Assembly (NCBI GenBank): GCA_910587335.1
Contig: CAJUMG010000003.1
Coordinates: 63,169 to 127,168, forward strand
Length of the DNA: 64,000 nucleotides
Source of the DNA: an uncultured Oscillospiraceae bacterium
Lineage (GTDB): Bacteria; Bacillota; Clostridia; Oscillospirales; Ruminococcaceae
Direction of reading: 5' to 3'
Of the stretch, positions 20,585 to 29,760 are shown in pieces. Position 1 is the stretch's first letter. Each line of letters starts with the position of its first letter. The notes beneath the pieces were generated by a model. The model ran no database searches. It saw only the letters and a program-made list of their open reading frames with translations, and was not told where the DNA came from. Both the position numbers and the translations under genes were made by a program.

Positions 20585-20965
20585 TTGGAGGAGAAACGGT
20601 CTTTCCGACTTAAAAAAAAGGATTGGTTGGTCCTTGGTCTGCTGCTTGTCCTGGCGGCGGGCAGCTGGCTTTTTTACCAAATCGGCTACCGGGAGCCGGT
20701 AGAACAGAATCTGGCGGTGATTATGGTGGACGGGAAAGAGGCGGTGCGGCTTAATCTTTTGGAAGAGTCAGACCGGGTCTTTTCCCTGCGGGAGAATTTT
20801 GGGGTTCCGGTGTCCTTTGAGATCAAGGATCACAAAATCCGGTTTGTGCAGGTGGAGTGCCCGGACCACATCTGCGAAAACGCGGGTTTTTTGTCCATGG
20901 AGGGCCAGACGGCGGTTTGCATGCCCAACCGGACATCCTTAAGCATCTACGGAGAAGAGGGCTAA
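20585..20965 (+). CDS. NusG domain II-containing membrane-anchored protein
   Basis: The protein has a basic N-terminus, one transmembrane helix (WLVLGLLLVLAAGSWLFYQI) and an exported domain. That domain has the NusG-II pattern, including VECPDHICENAGFLSMEGQTAVCMPN with paired cysteines that may bind metal or form a disulphide. Function is unknown; members often sit near isoprenoid or respiratory genes. TTG 20585 is favoured because AAGGGGG is seven bases upstream; TTG 20582 is one codon earlier. Confidence 0.8.
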   Translation: MEEKRSFRLKKKDWLVLGLLLVLAAGSWLFYQIGYREPVEQNLAVIMVDGKEAVRLNLLEESDRVFSLRENFGVPVSFEIKDHKIRFVQVECPDHICENAGFLSMEGQTAVCMPNRTSLSIYGEEG

Positions 20966-21039
20966 CCGGCCCGCCGGGTCAGGAAAAAAAATCCAACCGG
21001 TAAAAATTTTTCCAATCTCTTTTATTTTCACAAAAAAGA

Positions 21040-21048
21040 TGGTATAAT
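21040..21048 (+). promoter_or_regulatory. Extended -10 promoter of the MinD-like gene
   Basis: TGGTATAAT (21040-21048) is a perfect extended -10; no good -35 is visible. The gene start is 52 bases downstream. Confidence 0.55.
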
Positions 21049-21099
21049 GCTGTTTGAATCGGTGCATTTCGCCAAAAGAACTGAGAGAAAAGGGTTGCA

Positions 21100-21840
21100 A
21101 TGGAGAAAAAAGGAACGATTATGATGACCGCCTCGGGAAAAGGCGGGGTAGGAAAATCCTGCCTGACTGTGACGATTGGCCGGGAACTGGCCCGCTTTGG
21201 GCAACGGACCCTGCTGGTCGAAATGGAACCGGGCCTGGGTTCTTTTGATTTAATGCTGAACCTTGGCAGGGGCATCTGCGGTCTTTCGGACCTTTTATCC
21301 GACCGGTGCGAGGCAAAAGATTGTATTCTTGCCGCGCCGGACGAACCGGGCCTGTGGGCAATTTTGTCCTCGCAGGAGGAGGGCTTTATTTATAAAGCGG
21401 AGGTTTTTGCCAAAAGAATGGACGAACTGGCGGGGTCCTTTGATTTTATTTTGATTGAAACGCCGTCCGGCCAGGGCAGCTGGCTGGATGCGGCGGTCCA
21501 GGCGGCAGACCGGGCGATGATTGTCGCTTTGCCGGACCTGCCCTGCCTGCGGGAGGGCAGAAGCCTTTCCGACCGGCTGGACGAAAAAAAGAGTCTTCGC
21601 CAAAATTTGATCATCAACCGGTTGAACGTAAAGGAATTTTGCCGCTGCCGGCCCTTCCCGCATCTGGATTTTGCCATTGATACGGTTGGGGTGCAGCTGC
21701 TAGGGATTGTACCCGAGGACCGGGAGCTGGCCCATCGCCTGGGCGCGGGAATGGTCCTGCCCCAACAAAACAGCGCAAGGGCGGTCTGCGAAAACATTGC
21801 CCGGCGCCTTTTGGGGCAGTCGGTAGAACTGGGTGTATAG
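21100..21840 (+). CDS. MinD/ParA-like P-loop ATPase
   Basis: The 246-residue protein starts with a deviant Walker A motif, SGKGGVGKSCLT (residues 12-23), followed by LLVEMEPGLGSFDLML in the place of switch I, and FDFILIETPSGQGSW as Walker B. The deviant second lysine defines the MinD/ParA/FlhG class. No minC or minE lies nearby, and the C-terminus lacks a clear amphipathic membrane-targeting helix, so a role in division-site placement is not shown. AAAGGG precedes ATG 21100. The methylglyoxal-synthase-like gene follows after 29 bases. Confidence 0.8.
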   Translation: MEKKGTIMMTASGKGGVGKSCLTVTIGRELARFGQRTLLVEMEPGLGSFDLMLNLGRGICGLSDLLSDRCEAKDCILAAPDEPGLWAILSSQEEGFIYKAEVFAKRMDELAGSFDFILIETPSGQGSWLDAAVQAADRAMIVALPDLPCLREGRSLSDRLDEKKSLRQNLIINRLNVKEFCRCRPFPHLDFAIDTVGVQLLGIVPEDRELAHRLGAGMVLPQQNSARAVCENIARRLLGQSVELGV

Positions 21841-21869
21841 AGAGAGAAAAAGAGAGAGGATGATCGTTC

Positions 21870-22268
21870 ATGACAATTGCATTAACGGCAAATGATGCAA
21901 AAAAAGAATTGCTTGTGCAATTTTGCATCGCGTATTGTGGGATATTAAGCCACCATGCTTTATGCGGTACCGATACCACCTGTAAAATGATATCGGAGGC
22001 AACCGGATTGGAGATCATCCGGTTTTTAAGCGCGGACCATGGGGGCGACCAGCAAATCGCGGCGCGGATTGCCTGCAATGAAATTGATCTTTTGCTGTTT
22101 TTCCGGGACCCGCTGAGCCAACAGACCGCTCAGGACCCGGCGCAGCTACTTCGGCTGTGCGATGTACACAATATTCCGGTAGCGACCAACATTGCCACGG
22201 CAGAGGCGCTGATCCACGCGTTGGAACGGGGCGACCTGGATTGGAGAAACATCGTCCATGCCGGATGA
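21870..22268 (+). CDS. Methylglyoxal synthase homologue with altered active site
   Basis: Methylglyoxal synthase turns dihydroxyacetone phosphate into methylglyoxal and phosphate. The 132-residue product matches the family along its length (GGDQQIAARIA, LLLFFRDPL, LRLCDVHNIPVATNIATAEA). Several usual catalytic or phosphate-site residues differ. The AHD motif is AND, TGTTG is GTDTT, the SGP or PGP phosphate loop is SAD, and the PHxPD histidine is missing (QTAQDP). The aspartates equivalent to E. coli D71 and D91 remain. It may be a weak enzyme or a non-catalytic paralogue. It is probably co-transcribed with the MinD-like gene. Confidence 0.8.
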   Translation: MTIALTANDAKKELLVQFCIAYCGILSHHALCGTDTTCKMISEATGLEIIRFLSADHGGDQQIAARIACNEIDLLLFFRDPLSQQTAQDPAQLLRLCDVHNIPVATNIATAEALIHALERGDLDWRNIVHAG

Positions 22269-22323
22269 GTCAGCCGGTTTTGGGAGAAAAAAGAGGGGAT
22301 TTTTGTACGGTCATTGTTTTTTC

Positions 22324-22352
22324 TTGCAAAATCGGCCAGATGGTATTATAAT
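22324..22352 (+). promoter_or_regulatory. Promoter of the T-box hisS-aspS operon
   Basis: TTGCAA (22324-22329) and TATAAT (22347-22352) are 17 bp apart, followed by the T-box leader. Confidence 0.7.
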
Positions 22353-22358
22353 CTAAAA

Positions 22359-22667
22359 AATAGGATGGGCCCGGCGCGAAAACAAGGGGTTGTCCAGCAA
22401 AAAGGATAAATGTGCATTCGGCGGGAATTTTCCCCAACGGCCGGCACAGAGAGGCGCTCCACAGGCTGGAAGGGCGCTGCCAAAGGTCGTGGAGGAGACA
22501 GACACCCGTGCGGCAGACAGGGGGAACGCCCAAGGGTGGGCCGGTAGTCCTGTCCGTAAACCGGCGTTAACGGTTTTTAAGCGGAGGGCGATTTCGCCCT
22601 CAACAAGGGTGGCACCGCGGAGATACTCCGTCCCTTCCGGCTCAGGAAGGAACGGAGTTTTTGTTTT
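22359..22667 (+). promoter_or_regulatory. T-box riboswitch upstream of hisS
   Basis: The 350-base leader carries the invariant T-box sequence AAGGGTGGCACCGCGG (22605-22620). Next comes a terminator stem (22625-22658: ACTCCGT..CCTTCC paired with GGAAGG..ACGGAGT) ending in a T run to 22667. Upstream is a GAGAG-type Stem I region (around 22450). In such leaders uncharged tRNA stabilises the antiterminator and switches on the synthetase genes. The specifier codon could not be fixed by eye: GACACC at 22501 contains both a GAC (Asp) and a CAC (His) option, and both downstream genes would make sense. Confidence 0.9.
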
Positions 22668-22708
22668 TCGCCGCGAAAACGGCTGCCAAAGGATGAGGAG
22701 GAAGCAAA

Positions 22709-24025
22709 ATGGCGATTTTGACCAAGGGGCCCCGGGGCACCCAGGATGTGCTGCCGGAGGAAAGCTACAAATGGAAGTATTTAGAAAAAAAGGTGATGGA
22801 TGTCGTAAATCTGTACGGCTTTCGGGAAATTCGAATTCCCACCTTTGAACATACGGAGCTGTTTAACCGTTCGGTGGGAGATACCACCGACGTGGTACAA
22901 AAGGAGATGTACACCTTTACGGATAAGGGCGGTCGTTCGATTACCCTGCGGCCGGAAGGAACCGCCGGCACGCTGCGCAGCGCGATCGAGCATGGCCTTT
23001 TGGGAGACGCGCTGCCCTTAAAGGTGGCGTATCTGCTGTCCGCCTTCCGCTACGAAAAACCCCAGGCGGGCCGTCTGCGGGAATTCCACCAGTTTGGTGT
23101 GGAATTGTTGGGAACCCCCTCCCCCGCCGCTGACGTAGAGGTCATTTCCATGGTGGCCCAGCTGTTTGGGGAACTGGGCATTGAGGCGCGGCTGGAGATC
23201 AACTCCATCGGCTGCCCCACCTGCCGGGCCAAATATCAACAGGCGCTGCGGGAGCATTTCTCCGCCCGAAAAGAGGAGCTTTGCGACAGCTGCAAGGACC
23301 GGCTGGAGCGAAATCCCCTGCGTTTGCTGGACTGCAAAAGCCCGGTCTGTCAGGAAATCGGGCAGGGCGCGCCGGTGATGCTGGACTTTTTGTGCGAGGA
23401 GTGCGCCGAGCACTTTGGGCAGGTCAAGGCGCGGCTGGACGAGGTGGAGATCCCCTATGTGATCAATCCCAAAATTGTCAGAGGGCTGGACTATTATGTG
23501 AAAACGGTTTTTGAGTTTATAAGCGACCAAATCGGCGCCCAAAGCACCATCTGCGGCGGCGGCCGGTATGATGGATTGATCCAGCAGCTGGGCGGGCCCG
23601 ATTTGCCGGGCATCGGCTTTGCTATGGGGCTGGAGAGGATCCTGATGACCTTGGAGGCCAGCGGCTTCCGCTTTCCGGAAGAGAAGGAATGCAGCGCCTA
23701 TATTGGCAGCATAGGGGACAAAGCCAGCGCCAAGGCGGCGCTTTTGACCGGGCAGCTGCGGAAAGAGGGCTTTAGGGCCGAATGCGATACTATGGGCCGT
23801 TCGGTCAAGGCCCAGATGAAATACGCCAATAAGCTGGGCGCGCGCTTCAGCATGATTATTGGGGACAGCGAGCTGGAACAGGGGACGGCCAAGCTCAAAA
23901 AGATGGCCGACGGCTCGGTTATCGATATCCGATTGGACGCCGCGCGCAACGAGCCGGGGAATCTGGTCAAAGCGATTTTCGACGATCGCCTGCAAGAGGT
24001 TGCCAGCGCTTTAAAAACCGAGTAG
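22709..24025 (+). CDS. hisS: Histidyl-tRNA synthetase
   Basis: HisS charges tRNA-His. The 438-residue class II enzyme has motif 2 (SAFRYEKPQAGRLREFHQ), the histidine-binding loop VRGLDYYVKTVFEF near residue 258, motif 3 (PGIGFAMGLERILM) and a C-terminal anticodon-binding domain. GAGGAGG precedes ATG 22709. It is the first gene after the T-box and 36 bases upstream of aspS, a common Firmicute pair. Confidence 0.96.
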   Translation: MAILTKGPRGTQDVLPEESYKWKYLEKKVMDVVNLYGFREIRIPTFEHTELFNRSVGDTTDVVQKEMYTFTDKGGRSITLRPEGTAGTLRSAIEHGLLGDALPLKVAYLLSAFRYEKPQAGRLREFHQFGVELLGTPSPAADVEVISMVAQLFGELGIEARLEINSIGCPTCRAKYQQALREHFSARKEELCDSCKDRLERNPLRLLDCKSPVCQEIGQGAPVMLDFLCEECAEHFGQVKARLDEVEIPYVINPKIVRGLDYYVKTVFEFISDQIGAQSTICGGGRYDGLIQQLGGPDLPGIGFAMGLERILMTLEASGFRFPEEKECSAYIGSIGDKASAKAALLTGQLRKEGFRAECDTMGRSVKAQMKYANKLGARFSMIIGDSELEQGTAKLKKMADGSVIDIRLDAARNEPGNLVKAIFDDRLQEVASALKTE

Positions 24026-24061
24026 ACGGGATAGAAAAGAAAAAATAAGGAGTTTTGATAT

Positions 24062-25846
24062 ATGGTACAGTCAAGAACCCATACCTGCGGCCAATTGCGG
24101 ATGGAGCATGTGGGCCAGACGGTGACACTGGCGGGATTTATGGAGAATGTCCGAGAGGTGGGCGGCAGTCTTGCCTTTGTGGTCCTGCGGGATTTTTACG
24201 GGACAACCCAGCTGGTGGTGGAGGACCCGCAGCTGCTGGCGCTGATTAAGGGGCTCAACAAAGAATCCACCCTACAGGTGACCGGCGTTGTCCGGGAGCG
24301 TTCCAGCAAGAACCCCAAGCAGCCCACCGGCGATATTGAGGTAGTCCCCGCCAAAATACAGGTGCTGGGCCGCTGCCGGCACAACGAGCTGCCCTTTGAA
24401 ATCAACCGCAGCCGGGAGGCGGACGAGGCTCAGCGGCTTCGCTACCGCTATCTGGACCTGCGAAACCCACAGGTGCGGGACAAGATCGTTCTGCGCTGCC
24501 AGGTGGTTGCCGCTTTGCGCAAGGCGATGATGGAGCAGGATTTTTTGGAGATCACCACCCCGATTCTCACCGCCTCTTCCCCCGAAGGGGCCCGGGATTA
24601 CCTGGTGCCTGCCAGAAAGCATCCGGGGATGTTCTACGCCCTGCCCCAGGCGCCCCAGCAGTTTAAACAGCTATTGATGACCTCCGGCTTTGACCGGTAT
24701 TTTCAGATTGCCCCCTGCTTCCGGGACGAGGATGCCCGGGGCGACCGCTCCCCCGGCGAGTTCTATCAGCTGGATATGGAGATGGCCTTTGCCACCCAGG
24801 AGGACGTTTTTTCGGTGATCGAAGAGGTGTTCCCGCCGATTTTTGCCAAATACGGCACCTACCACACCGCATCCCAGGCGCCTTTTAGGCGGATCGCGTT
24901 TCGCGACGCCATGGAGACCTATGGCTCGGACAAGCCGGACCTGCGCATCGACCTGACGGTGCAGGACGCCACCGAGCTGCTTGGCGGCTGCGGCTTTGGC
25001 CCCTTTGAGGGGAATGTGGTCAAGGCCATTGTGGTCACCGATTTTAACGGCACCCGTAAGCAGATCGACAGTCTCTGCGCTGAGGTGGAGGTGCAGTCCG
25101 GCAATAAGGGGTACTGGTTCCGGTATGACGAAAACCGGGAGATTGTCGGCGGCATCGCCAAGTTTGTCTCCCCCATCAAGGACCAGGTAGTAGAGGCGCT
25201 GGGCCTTGTCCCCGGCTGCTTTGTGGGACTGACCGCCGGCAAAAAGCTGGCCGCCCAAAAGACCGCCGGTGTGTTTCGCGGTAAGCTGGGCGCTTTCTGC
25301 CCCAACCACATGGATAAGGAAAAGTACGAATTCTGCTGGATCGTTGATTTCCCCATGTACGAAATCGGTGAGGAAAGCGGCCAGCTGGAATTCTGCCACA
25401 ACCCCTTTTCGATGCCCTCCGGCGGGCTGGAGATTCTGGAAAAAGCCCATCGGGGCGAGGTGGATCCTTTGCAGATCACCGCTGACCAGTATGACCTGGT
25501 GGTCAACGGGGTGGAGCTTTCCTCCGGCGCGGTGCGAAACCATGATCCGGAGATCATGATTCGCGCCTTTCAGCTGGTAGGTCTGGGCGAGGAGGACGTC
25601 AAAGCCAAATTCCCGGCCATGTACAACGCCTTTACCTATGGCGCGCCGCCCCACGCGGGCATTGCCCCCGGGGTGGACCGGATTGTTATGCTGCTGGCGG
25701 GAGAAGAATCCATCCGGGAGATCATCCCCTTCCCCATGAACAAAAGCGCCCAGGATGTAATGATGGATGCGCCGGGCCCGGTGAGCCAAAAGCAGCTGGA
25801 GGAGCTGCATATCCGGGTGGATTTGGAGGAAAAAGCGTATCTGTAG
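24062..25846 (+). CDS. aspS: Aspartyl-tRNA synthetase
   Basis: AspS charges tRNA-Asp. The 594-residue bacterial-type enzyme has an N-terminal OB anticodon-binding domain, motif 2 (FQIAPCFRDEDARGDRSPGEF), the bacterial GAD insertion domain (about residues 290-420) and motif 3 (GIAPGVDRIVMLLAGEESIRE). TAAGGAG precedes ATG 24062. The discriminating form (Asp only) versus the non-discriminating form cannot be told from this alone. Confidence 0.96.
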   Translation: MVQSRTHTCGQLRMEHVGQTVTLAGFMENVREVGGSLAFVVLRDFYGTTQLVVEDPQLLALIKGLNKESTLQVTGVVRERSSKNPKQPTGDIEVVPAKIQVLGRCRHNELPFEINRSREADEAQRLRYRYLDLRNPQVRDKIVLRCQVVAALRKAMMEQDFLEITTPILTASSPEGARDYLVPARKHPGMFYALPQAPQQFKQLLMTSGFDRYFQIAPCFRDEDARGDRSPGEFYQLDMEMAFATQEDVFSVIEEVFPPIFAKYGTYHTASQAPFRRIAFRDAMETYGSDKPDLRIDLTVQDATELLGGCGFGPFEGNVVKAIVVTDFNGTRKQIDSLCAEVEVQSGNKGYWFRYDENREIVGGIAKFVSPIKDQVVEALGLVPGCFVGLTAGKKLAAQKTAGVFRGKLGAFCPNHMDKEKYEFCWIVDFPMYEIGEESGQLEFCHNPFSMPSGGLEILEKAHRGEVDPLQITADQYDLVVNGVELSSGAVRNHDPEIMIRAFQLVGLGEEDVKAKFPAMYNAFTYGAPPHAGIAPGVDRIVMLLAGEESIREIIPFPMNKSAQDVMMDAPGPVSQKQLEELHIRVDLEEKAYL

Positions 25847-25863
25847 GGTTTGTCAATGAAGTG

Positions 25864-26205
25864 TTACAAAGAGGGAAGGACCTGTTTAGGAGAGTGCCAG
25901 TTAAGGGGACGCATAGGTAAAGAGTTATATTGACGCTGTCTAACAGCAAGCTAGCATTGAAAATCGTGGAAAGAAAAGAATTTGTGGGAAGCATAGAAAT
26001 CTTCATTGTCCTTGCGGTGGCTGCGCTCGACCTTGCCATTGCTGTGAGGTATACGGACGAATGAGTTTGTGGCGGATGCCAAATTGTGCGAGGGATTTTT
26101 CAAACGGATCTCATCCTCGTGGTATTGGTTTGGAAGATGGTGCGGCCGGTGGGAGCGATCCTCAAGGCTTGCCAACGTGCCGTTGTACCGCTTTCGCTAG
26201 TGGTA
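25864..26205 (-). pseudogene. Decayed IS transposase remnant
   Basis: Minus-strand fragments match a DDE/integrase-core transposase: KRYNGTLASLEDRSHRPHH, then LIRPYTS and NGKVERSHRKDNE, then FYASHKFFSFHDF, then YNSLPMRPLNWHSPKQVL. They are broken by a large internal deletion of the catalytic core, a frame change between FGIRHKLIRPYT and NGKVERSH, and an in-frame TAG before the last block. No terminal repeats were found. This is a dead insertion-sequence scar, marking a site of past transfer between aspS and the next accessory gene. Confidence 0.75.
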
Positions 26206-26307
26206 GACATACTGCTGGTTGATAATGTAATGAAAGAAAATCGGCGTTGGCCTGATGTTACAGAAAATTTAAACGTGGTAATTTGAAAGTTTATTGAGGA
26301 GGTTCTT

Positions 26308-27188
26308 ATGGATTTAAAAGCATATATTGAGCATATAAAAATTTAGAAGTATCTTGTTACAAACAGAAATGTTATCTGCAAGAATTAGACAAAGCTTTGC
26401 AGAGTGCACAAAACCCCAGATTGCATGCTAAAGTTTCTCCTGCAAAGTCAGAGAAAGAAACTGGGTGGGATTATATAACTTGTATTCCGAATGGTGGGTT
26501 ATTAGGAATTATTTTAGGTGTTATTATTTCCTTTGTATTACATAACCCCTTTTTTAAGTCTATTGGATTCGGTCTGGTAATTGGTTGTGGTTTAGGGCTT
26601 ATATTATATACTATATTAAGAATTAGCAAAAGATCAGATCAAAATCAATTAAATAAAAAGGCCGAAAAAGTTAATGAACAAATTGCAGAAAAAAACACAA
26701 AAATATTAGTCCAAGTTCCTCAACGAACTTTAATTGTAAAAAAAGAAATTGAACACGCAAAAAGTAATTACGAAAAGACCTGCAACACTTTACAACGGTA
26801 TTATGCAAAGAATATTATTTATGAGAAGTATCGTAGTCTCGTACCTATTTGTATGTTTTACGAATATCTTGCATCTGGCCGTTGTAGTCAACTTGAGGGG
26901 CATGAGGGCGCATATAATCTTTATGAATCCGAAGTCAAGATGCAAATTATTATAACAAAGTTAAGTGATATTATAGAGAGACTAGATAGAATAGAAGATA
27001 ACCAGTACACTATTGCTGTAGCAATTAGACAAAGTCAGCAGGAAATTAGCAATTTGTCAAATGTGGTTCAACAACAGGCGATTACATTGAGCAATATTGA
27101 AAATGATACTATCGTTTCAAATTATTACAACAGAATCATTGAAATGAACACTTCTTATTTAGCTTGGTTGGCATATACCGATAGGTAA
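26308..27188 (+). pseudogene. Membrane/coiled-coil protein gene with a frameshift near its 5' end
   Basis: GAGGAGG six bases before ATG 26308 starts MDLKAYIEHIKI, but the frame stops at TAG 26344. In the next frame the sequence continues without a break: LEVSCYKQKCYLQELDKALQ, two hydrophobic segments (GGLLGIILGVIISFVLH, GFGLVIGCGLGLILYTIL), a long coiled coil, and FYEYLASGRCSQLEGHEGAY. Adding one A to the A5 run at 26337-26341 would fuse the two as IKNLE. The A+T-rich composition contrasts with neighbours and suggests acquired DNA. Function is unknown. Confidence 0.65.
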
Positions 27189-27291
27189 TTTGAAACTTAT
27201 TCCTGAATCTGAGAAATTCATTTTTTCCCACAGCCTTTTTATTCGCGGATCTCGTGATAAAAGATATAAGGGCAAAACAGGCCCCTAAAGG

Positions 27292-28434
27292 CTATTTTTG
27301 GGGCAGCGTCTGCAAAAACCCCTCCAGCCGGTCCAGCCCGGCGGCCAGCTCATCGTCGGCATAGCAGTAGGACAGGCGGATATACCCTTCCGCCCCAAAG
27401 CAGGAGCCGGGCACCGCCGCCAGCTTTCCTTCTTTGATCATGCGCAGGCAGAAACTTTCCGAATCCAGCCCGTACCGCTGGATCGATGGGAACAGGTAAA
27501 AGGCGCCGCCCGGTTTTTCTACCGGCAGTCCCATCCGGCAAAGGCGGTCATAGGCGTAGTCCCGGCGGCGGCGATAGGCTTTTACCATCTCGGCCGGATC
27601 ATAGTCCAGCGCGACCGCGCAGCCCTTTTGCAAAAAGGAGACGGCCGAAACCACCGTGTAGGAGTGAAGCTTTGCCAGCTGCTCGATCACCGGCCGGTCG
27701 GCGCAAAGATACCCCATCCGCCAGCCGGTCATGGCATAGGGCTTGGAAAAGCTTTGGATGAGGATGATCCGGTCCCGTAGCCCCTGATACCGGCTAAAGC
27801 TCTGGTAAGGGGCATAGATCAGCTGGGCGTACACATCGTCGCACAAAACAAAGATGTCCCGGTCCTTCACCGCATGGTAAACATTCTCCAGCGACTGGAG
27901 GGAGTACACGCTCCCGGTGGGATTGTTGGGGGAGTTTAGCAAAATTGCCTTGGTTTTGTCCGTCAGATGGCGGGACAGGTTCTGGGCGGTGAGCTGAAAG
28001 CGGTCGCCGCAGGTGTCCATGGGGACATAGACCCCCTGGGACAGGGTGACAAGCGGCTCATACAAGCCAAAGGCGGGGGTGGGGACGATCACCTGGTCGC
28101 CGGGGTTTAAAATTCCCCGAAGCGCCAGATACAGTCCCTCGGTGGCACCGTTGGTGACGATGATCTCCTCCGGCTGATAAGAAACCCCATTTTTCTCAAG
28201 CTCAAACCGGGCAATGCGCTCCAGCAGATACCGCTCCCCCACCCCTGGCGGATAGTGGGTCAGGTTTTGATCCAGGGCCGCCTTGGTCGCCTCTTTAATC
28301 GGGTCCGGCGTGTTGAAATCCGGCTCCCCGATGGTGAGGGACAGACAGTCCGGCTCCGCCTTGGCCAGGGCGGTGAATTTGCGAATGCCGCTGGGGCTGA
28401 CGGCGCGCAGGGCGGCGTTCATCTTTTCGACCAT
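27292..28434 (-). CDS. patA: Pyridoxal-phosphate aminotransferase, probable N-acetyl-LL-diaminopimelate aminotransferase
   Basis: The 380-residue class I/II aminotransferase has the NSPNNPTGSVY segment, the catalytic-lysine motif SFSKPYAMTGWRMGY near residue 230, and the C-terminal substrate arginine in YIRLSYCYADD. Next to the M20 deacetylase gene and opposite dapF-dapA-dapB-dapH, it most likely makes N-acetyl-LL-diaminopimelate from N-acetyl-2-amino-6-oxopimelate in the acetylase branch of lysine synthesis. The assignment to PatA is by context; sequence alone gives the fold family. AAAGGAGG precedes ATG 28434. Confidence 0.85.
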   Translation of the reverse strand: MVEKMNAALRAVSPSGIRKFTALAKAEPDCLSLTIGEPDFNTPDPIKEATKAALDQNLTHYPPGVGERYLLERIARFELEKNGVSYQPEEIIVTNGATEGLYLALRGILNPGDQVIVPTPAFGLYEPLVTLSQGVYVPMDTCGDRFQLTAQNLSRHLTDKTKAILLNSPNNPTGSVYSLQSLENVYHAVKDRDIFVLCDDVYAQLIYAPYQSFSRYQGLRDRIILIQSFSKPYAMTGWRMGYLCADRPVIEQLAKLHSYTVVSAVSFLQKGCAVALDYDPAEMVKAYRRRRDYAYDRLCRMGLPVEKPGGAFYLFPSIQRYGLDSESFCLRMIKEGKLAAVPGSCFGAEGYIRLSYCYADDELAAGLDRLEGFLQTLPQK

Positions 28435-28494
28435 GGATTTGCCTCCTTTGCAAAAAAGTGTTTTCCACCGCGGCTCCGCGGCCTGGTGGAAGGA

Positions 28495-29598
28495 TCAAAG
28501 GGCCAACAGCTTTTGATAAAGGGAGACACCCGACTCCAATATCGATTCGTCAAACCCGAACCGGTCGGCGTGAAGAGGCAGGTCGCCGCCGGTCCCTAAA
28601 AAGAAGAACAGGCCCGGCAGCTCCTGCTGATAAAAGGAAAAATCCTCGGCAATAAGGACCGGTTCGGCCAAAGTGGTAAAGCCCTCCGGTCCCAACAGCG
28701 CCGCCGCCCGGTCGTATAGGTCCGGGTCGTTACGGACCGGCGGATACCCTTTGCTAAAATGAACCTGGATGCGGCAGCCGGTCTCCCCTTCCAGCTGGTG
28801 GGCGATTTCGGCGGCCCGGCGGGTGATATGCTCGAACACATCCTCCTGAAAGGTGCGAAGGGTTCCTTCTATCCGGGTGTGGGCGCTGACAGCGTTGCTC
28901 ACCGTGCCGCTTTGCAAAAGGCCAAAACGGAACACCCGAAAGCGGTCCGCCGGCAGCTCCGATTCGGCCATTTGGTAGGCGCGGCACAAAAACTGCGCAC
29001 CGGCCTCCATCGCGTCGATCCCCTGCTGCCATTTGGCGATGTGGGCGCTTTTCCCCTCGATTTCCACCGTCACCTCGTTGGTGCGGGCCATCATGGGGCC
29101 GGGGCGGGTGCCGATCACCCCGGCAGGCAGTTCCGGCCAAAGGTGGATACCGAAGATCTGCCGGACCTTCAGCTCCCCGAAAATACCGGTGCGGCAGATG
29201 TCCTGCGCGCCGCCGGTGGTCTCCTCCGCCGGCTGAAACACCAAAAGGACGTTGCGGGAAAGGGCGGAAAGGTTCTGGTCGAGCCACTGGGCAAAGGTCA
29301 AAAGCATGGCCATGTGCCCGTCATGCCCGCAGGCGTGCATCCTGCCCGGATGGACCGAGCAGAAGTCGACGCCGGTTTTCTCCTCGATGGGCAAAGCGTC
29401 CATGTCGCTGCGAAAGGCCACCGCGTCGGGACAACCAGCGTCGAAAAACGCGAGGACCGCGTGTCTGCCCGGTTCGATGATTCGGCAGCGCAGACCCTTT
29501 AGCTGGGAAAGGATGTAAGCCTGGGTTTTGGGCAGCTGGTCCCCCAGCTCTGGAATGCGGTGAAGCGCCCGGCGATGGGCGGTCAATTGACTGAGCAT
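28495..29598 (-). CDS. M20 amidohydrolase, probable N-acetyldiaminopimelate deacetylase
   Basis: The 367-residue protein has the M20 metal-binding motifs: RSDMDALPI, HACGHDGHMAML and FQPAEETTGGAQD, with a later HLWPELPAG and IAEDFSFY. It is the size of clostridial and bacillar N-acetyl-LL-diaminopimelate deacetylases, which release LL-diaminopimelate from its N-acetyl form. ATG 29598 has GGAGGGG upstream and gives MLSQLTAHRRALHRIPELG. patA follows 60 bases downstream and the two form one unit. The pathway role rests on the neighbouring dap genes. Confidence 0.87.
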   Translation of the reverse strand: MLSQLTAHRRALHRIPELGDQLPKTQAYILSQLKGLRCRIIEPGRHAVLAFFDAGCPDAVAFRSDMDALPIEEKTGVDFCSVHPGRMHACGHDGHMAMLLTFAQWLDQNLSALSRNVLLVFQPAEETTGGAQDICRTGIFGELKVRQIFGIHLWPELPAGVIGTRPGPMMARTNEVTVEIEGKSAHIAKWQQGIDAMEAGAQFLCRAYQMAESELPADRFRVFRFGLLQSGTVSNAVSAHTRIEGTLRTFQEDVFEHITRRAAEIAHQLEGETGCRIQVHFSKGYPPVRNDPDLYDRAAALLGPEGFTTLAEPVLIAEDFSFYQQELPGLFFFLGTGGDLPLHADRFGFDESILESGVSLYQKLLAL

Positions 29599-29631
29599 AA
29601 AAAGTTCCCCTCCTGCGGTTTTATTAGGGCT

Positions 29632-29661
29632 ATTGTACGCTCCCTTTTGGCCGGATGCAAA
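29632..29661 (-). promoter_or_regulatory. Promoter of the deacetylase-patA operon
   Basis: On the minus strand TTTGCA (29656-29661) and TACAAT (29632-29637) are 18 bp apart. No riboswitch lies between this promoter and the deacetylase gene. Confidence 0.6.
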
Positions 29662-29760
29662 TTTTTTTTGGCGGACCGGGAAAAATTTGCGATTTTTCAC
29701 AATAGATCCCGTAAGCATAGTGGGATTCTTTGTGTAAACCAACTGTTTTTTGCCGAAGGC

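Noticed and set aside
27189..27291. A clear terminator after patA
   Set aside because: GCCCC/GGGGC pairing near 27285-27305 overlaps the patA stop and has only a weak T run, so it is not listed.
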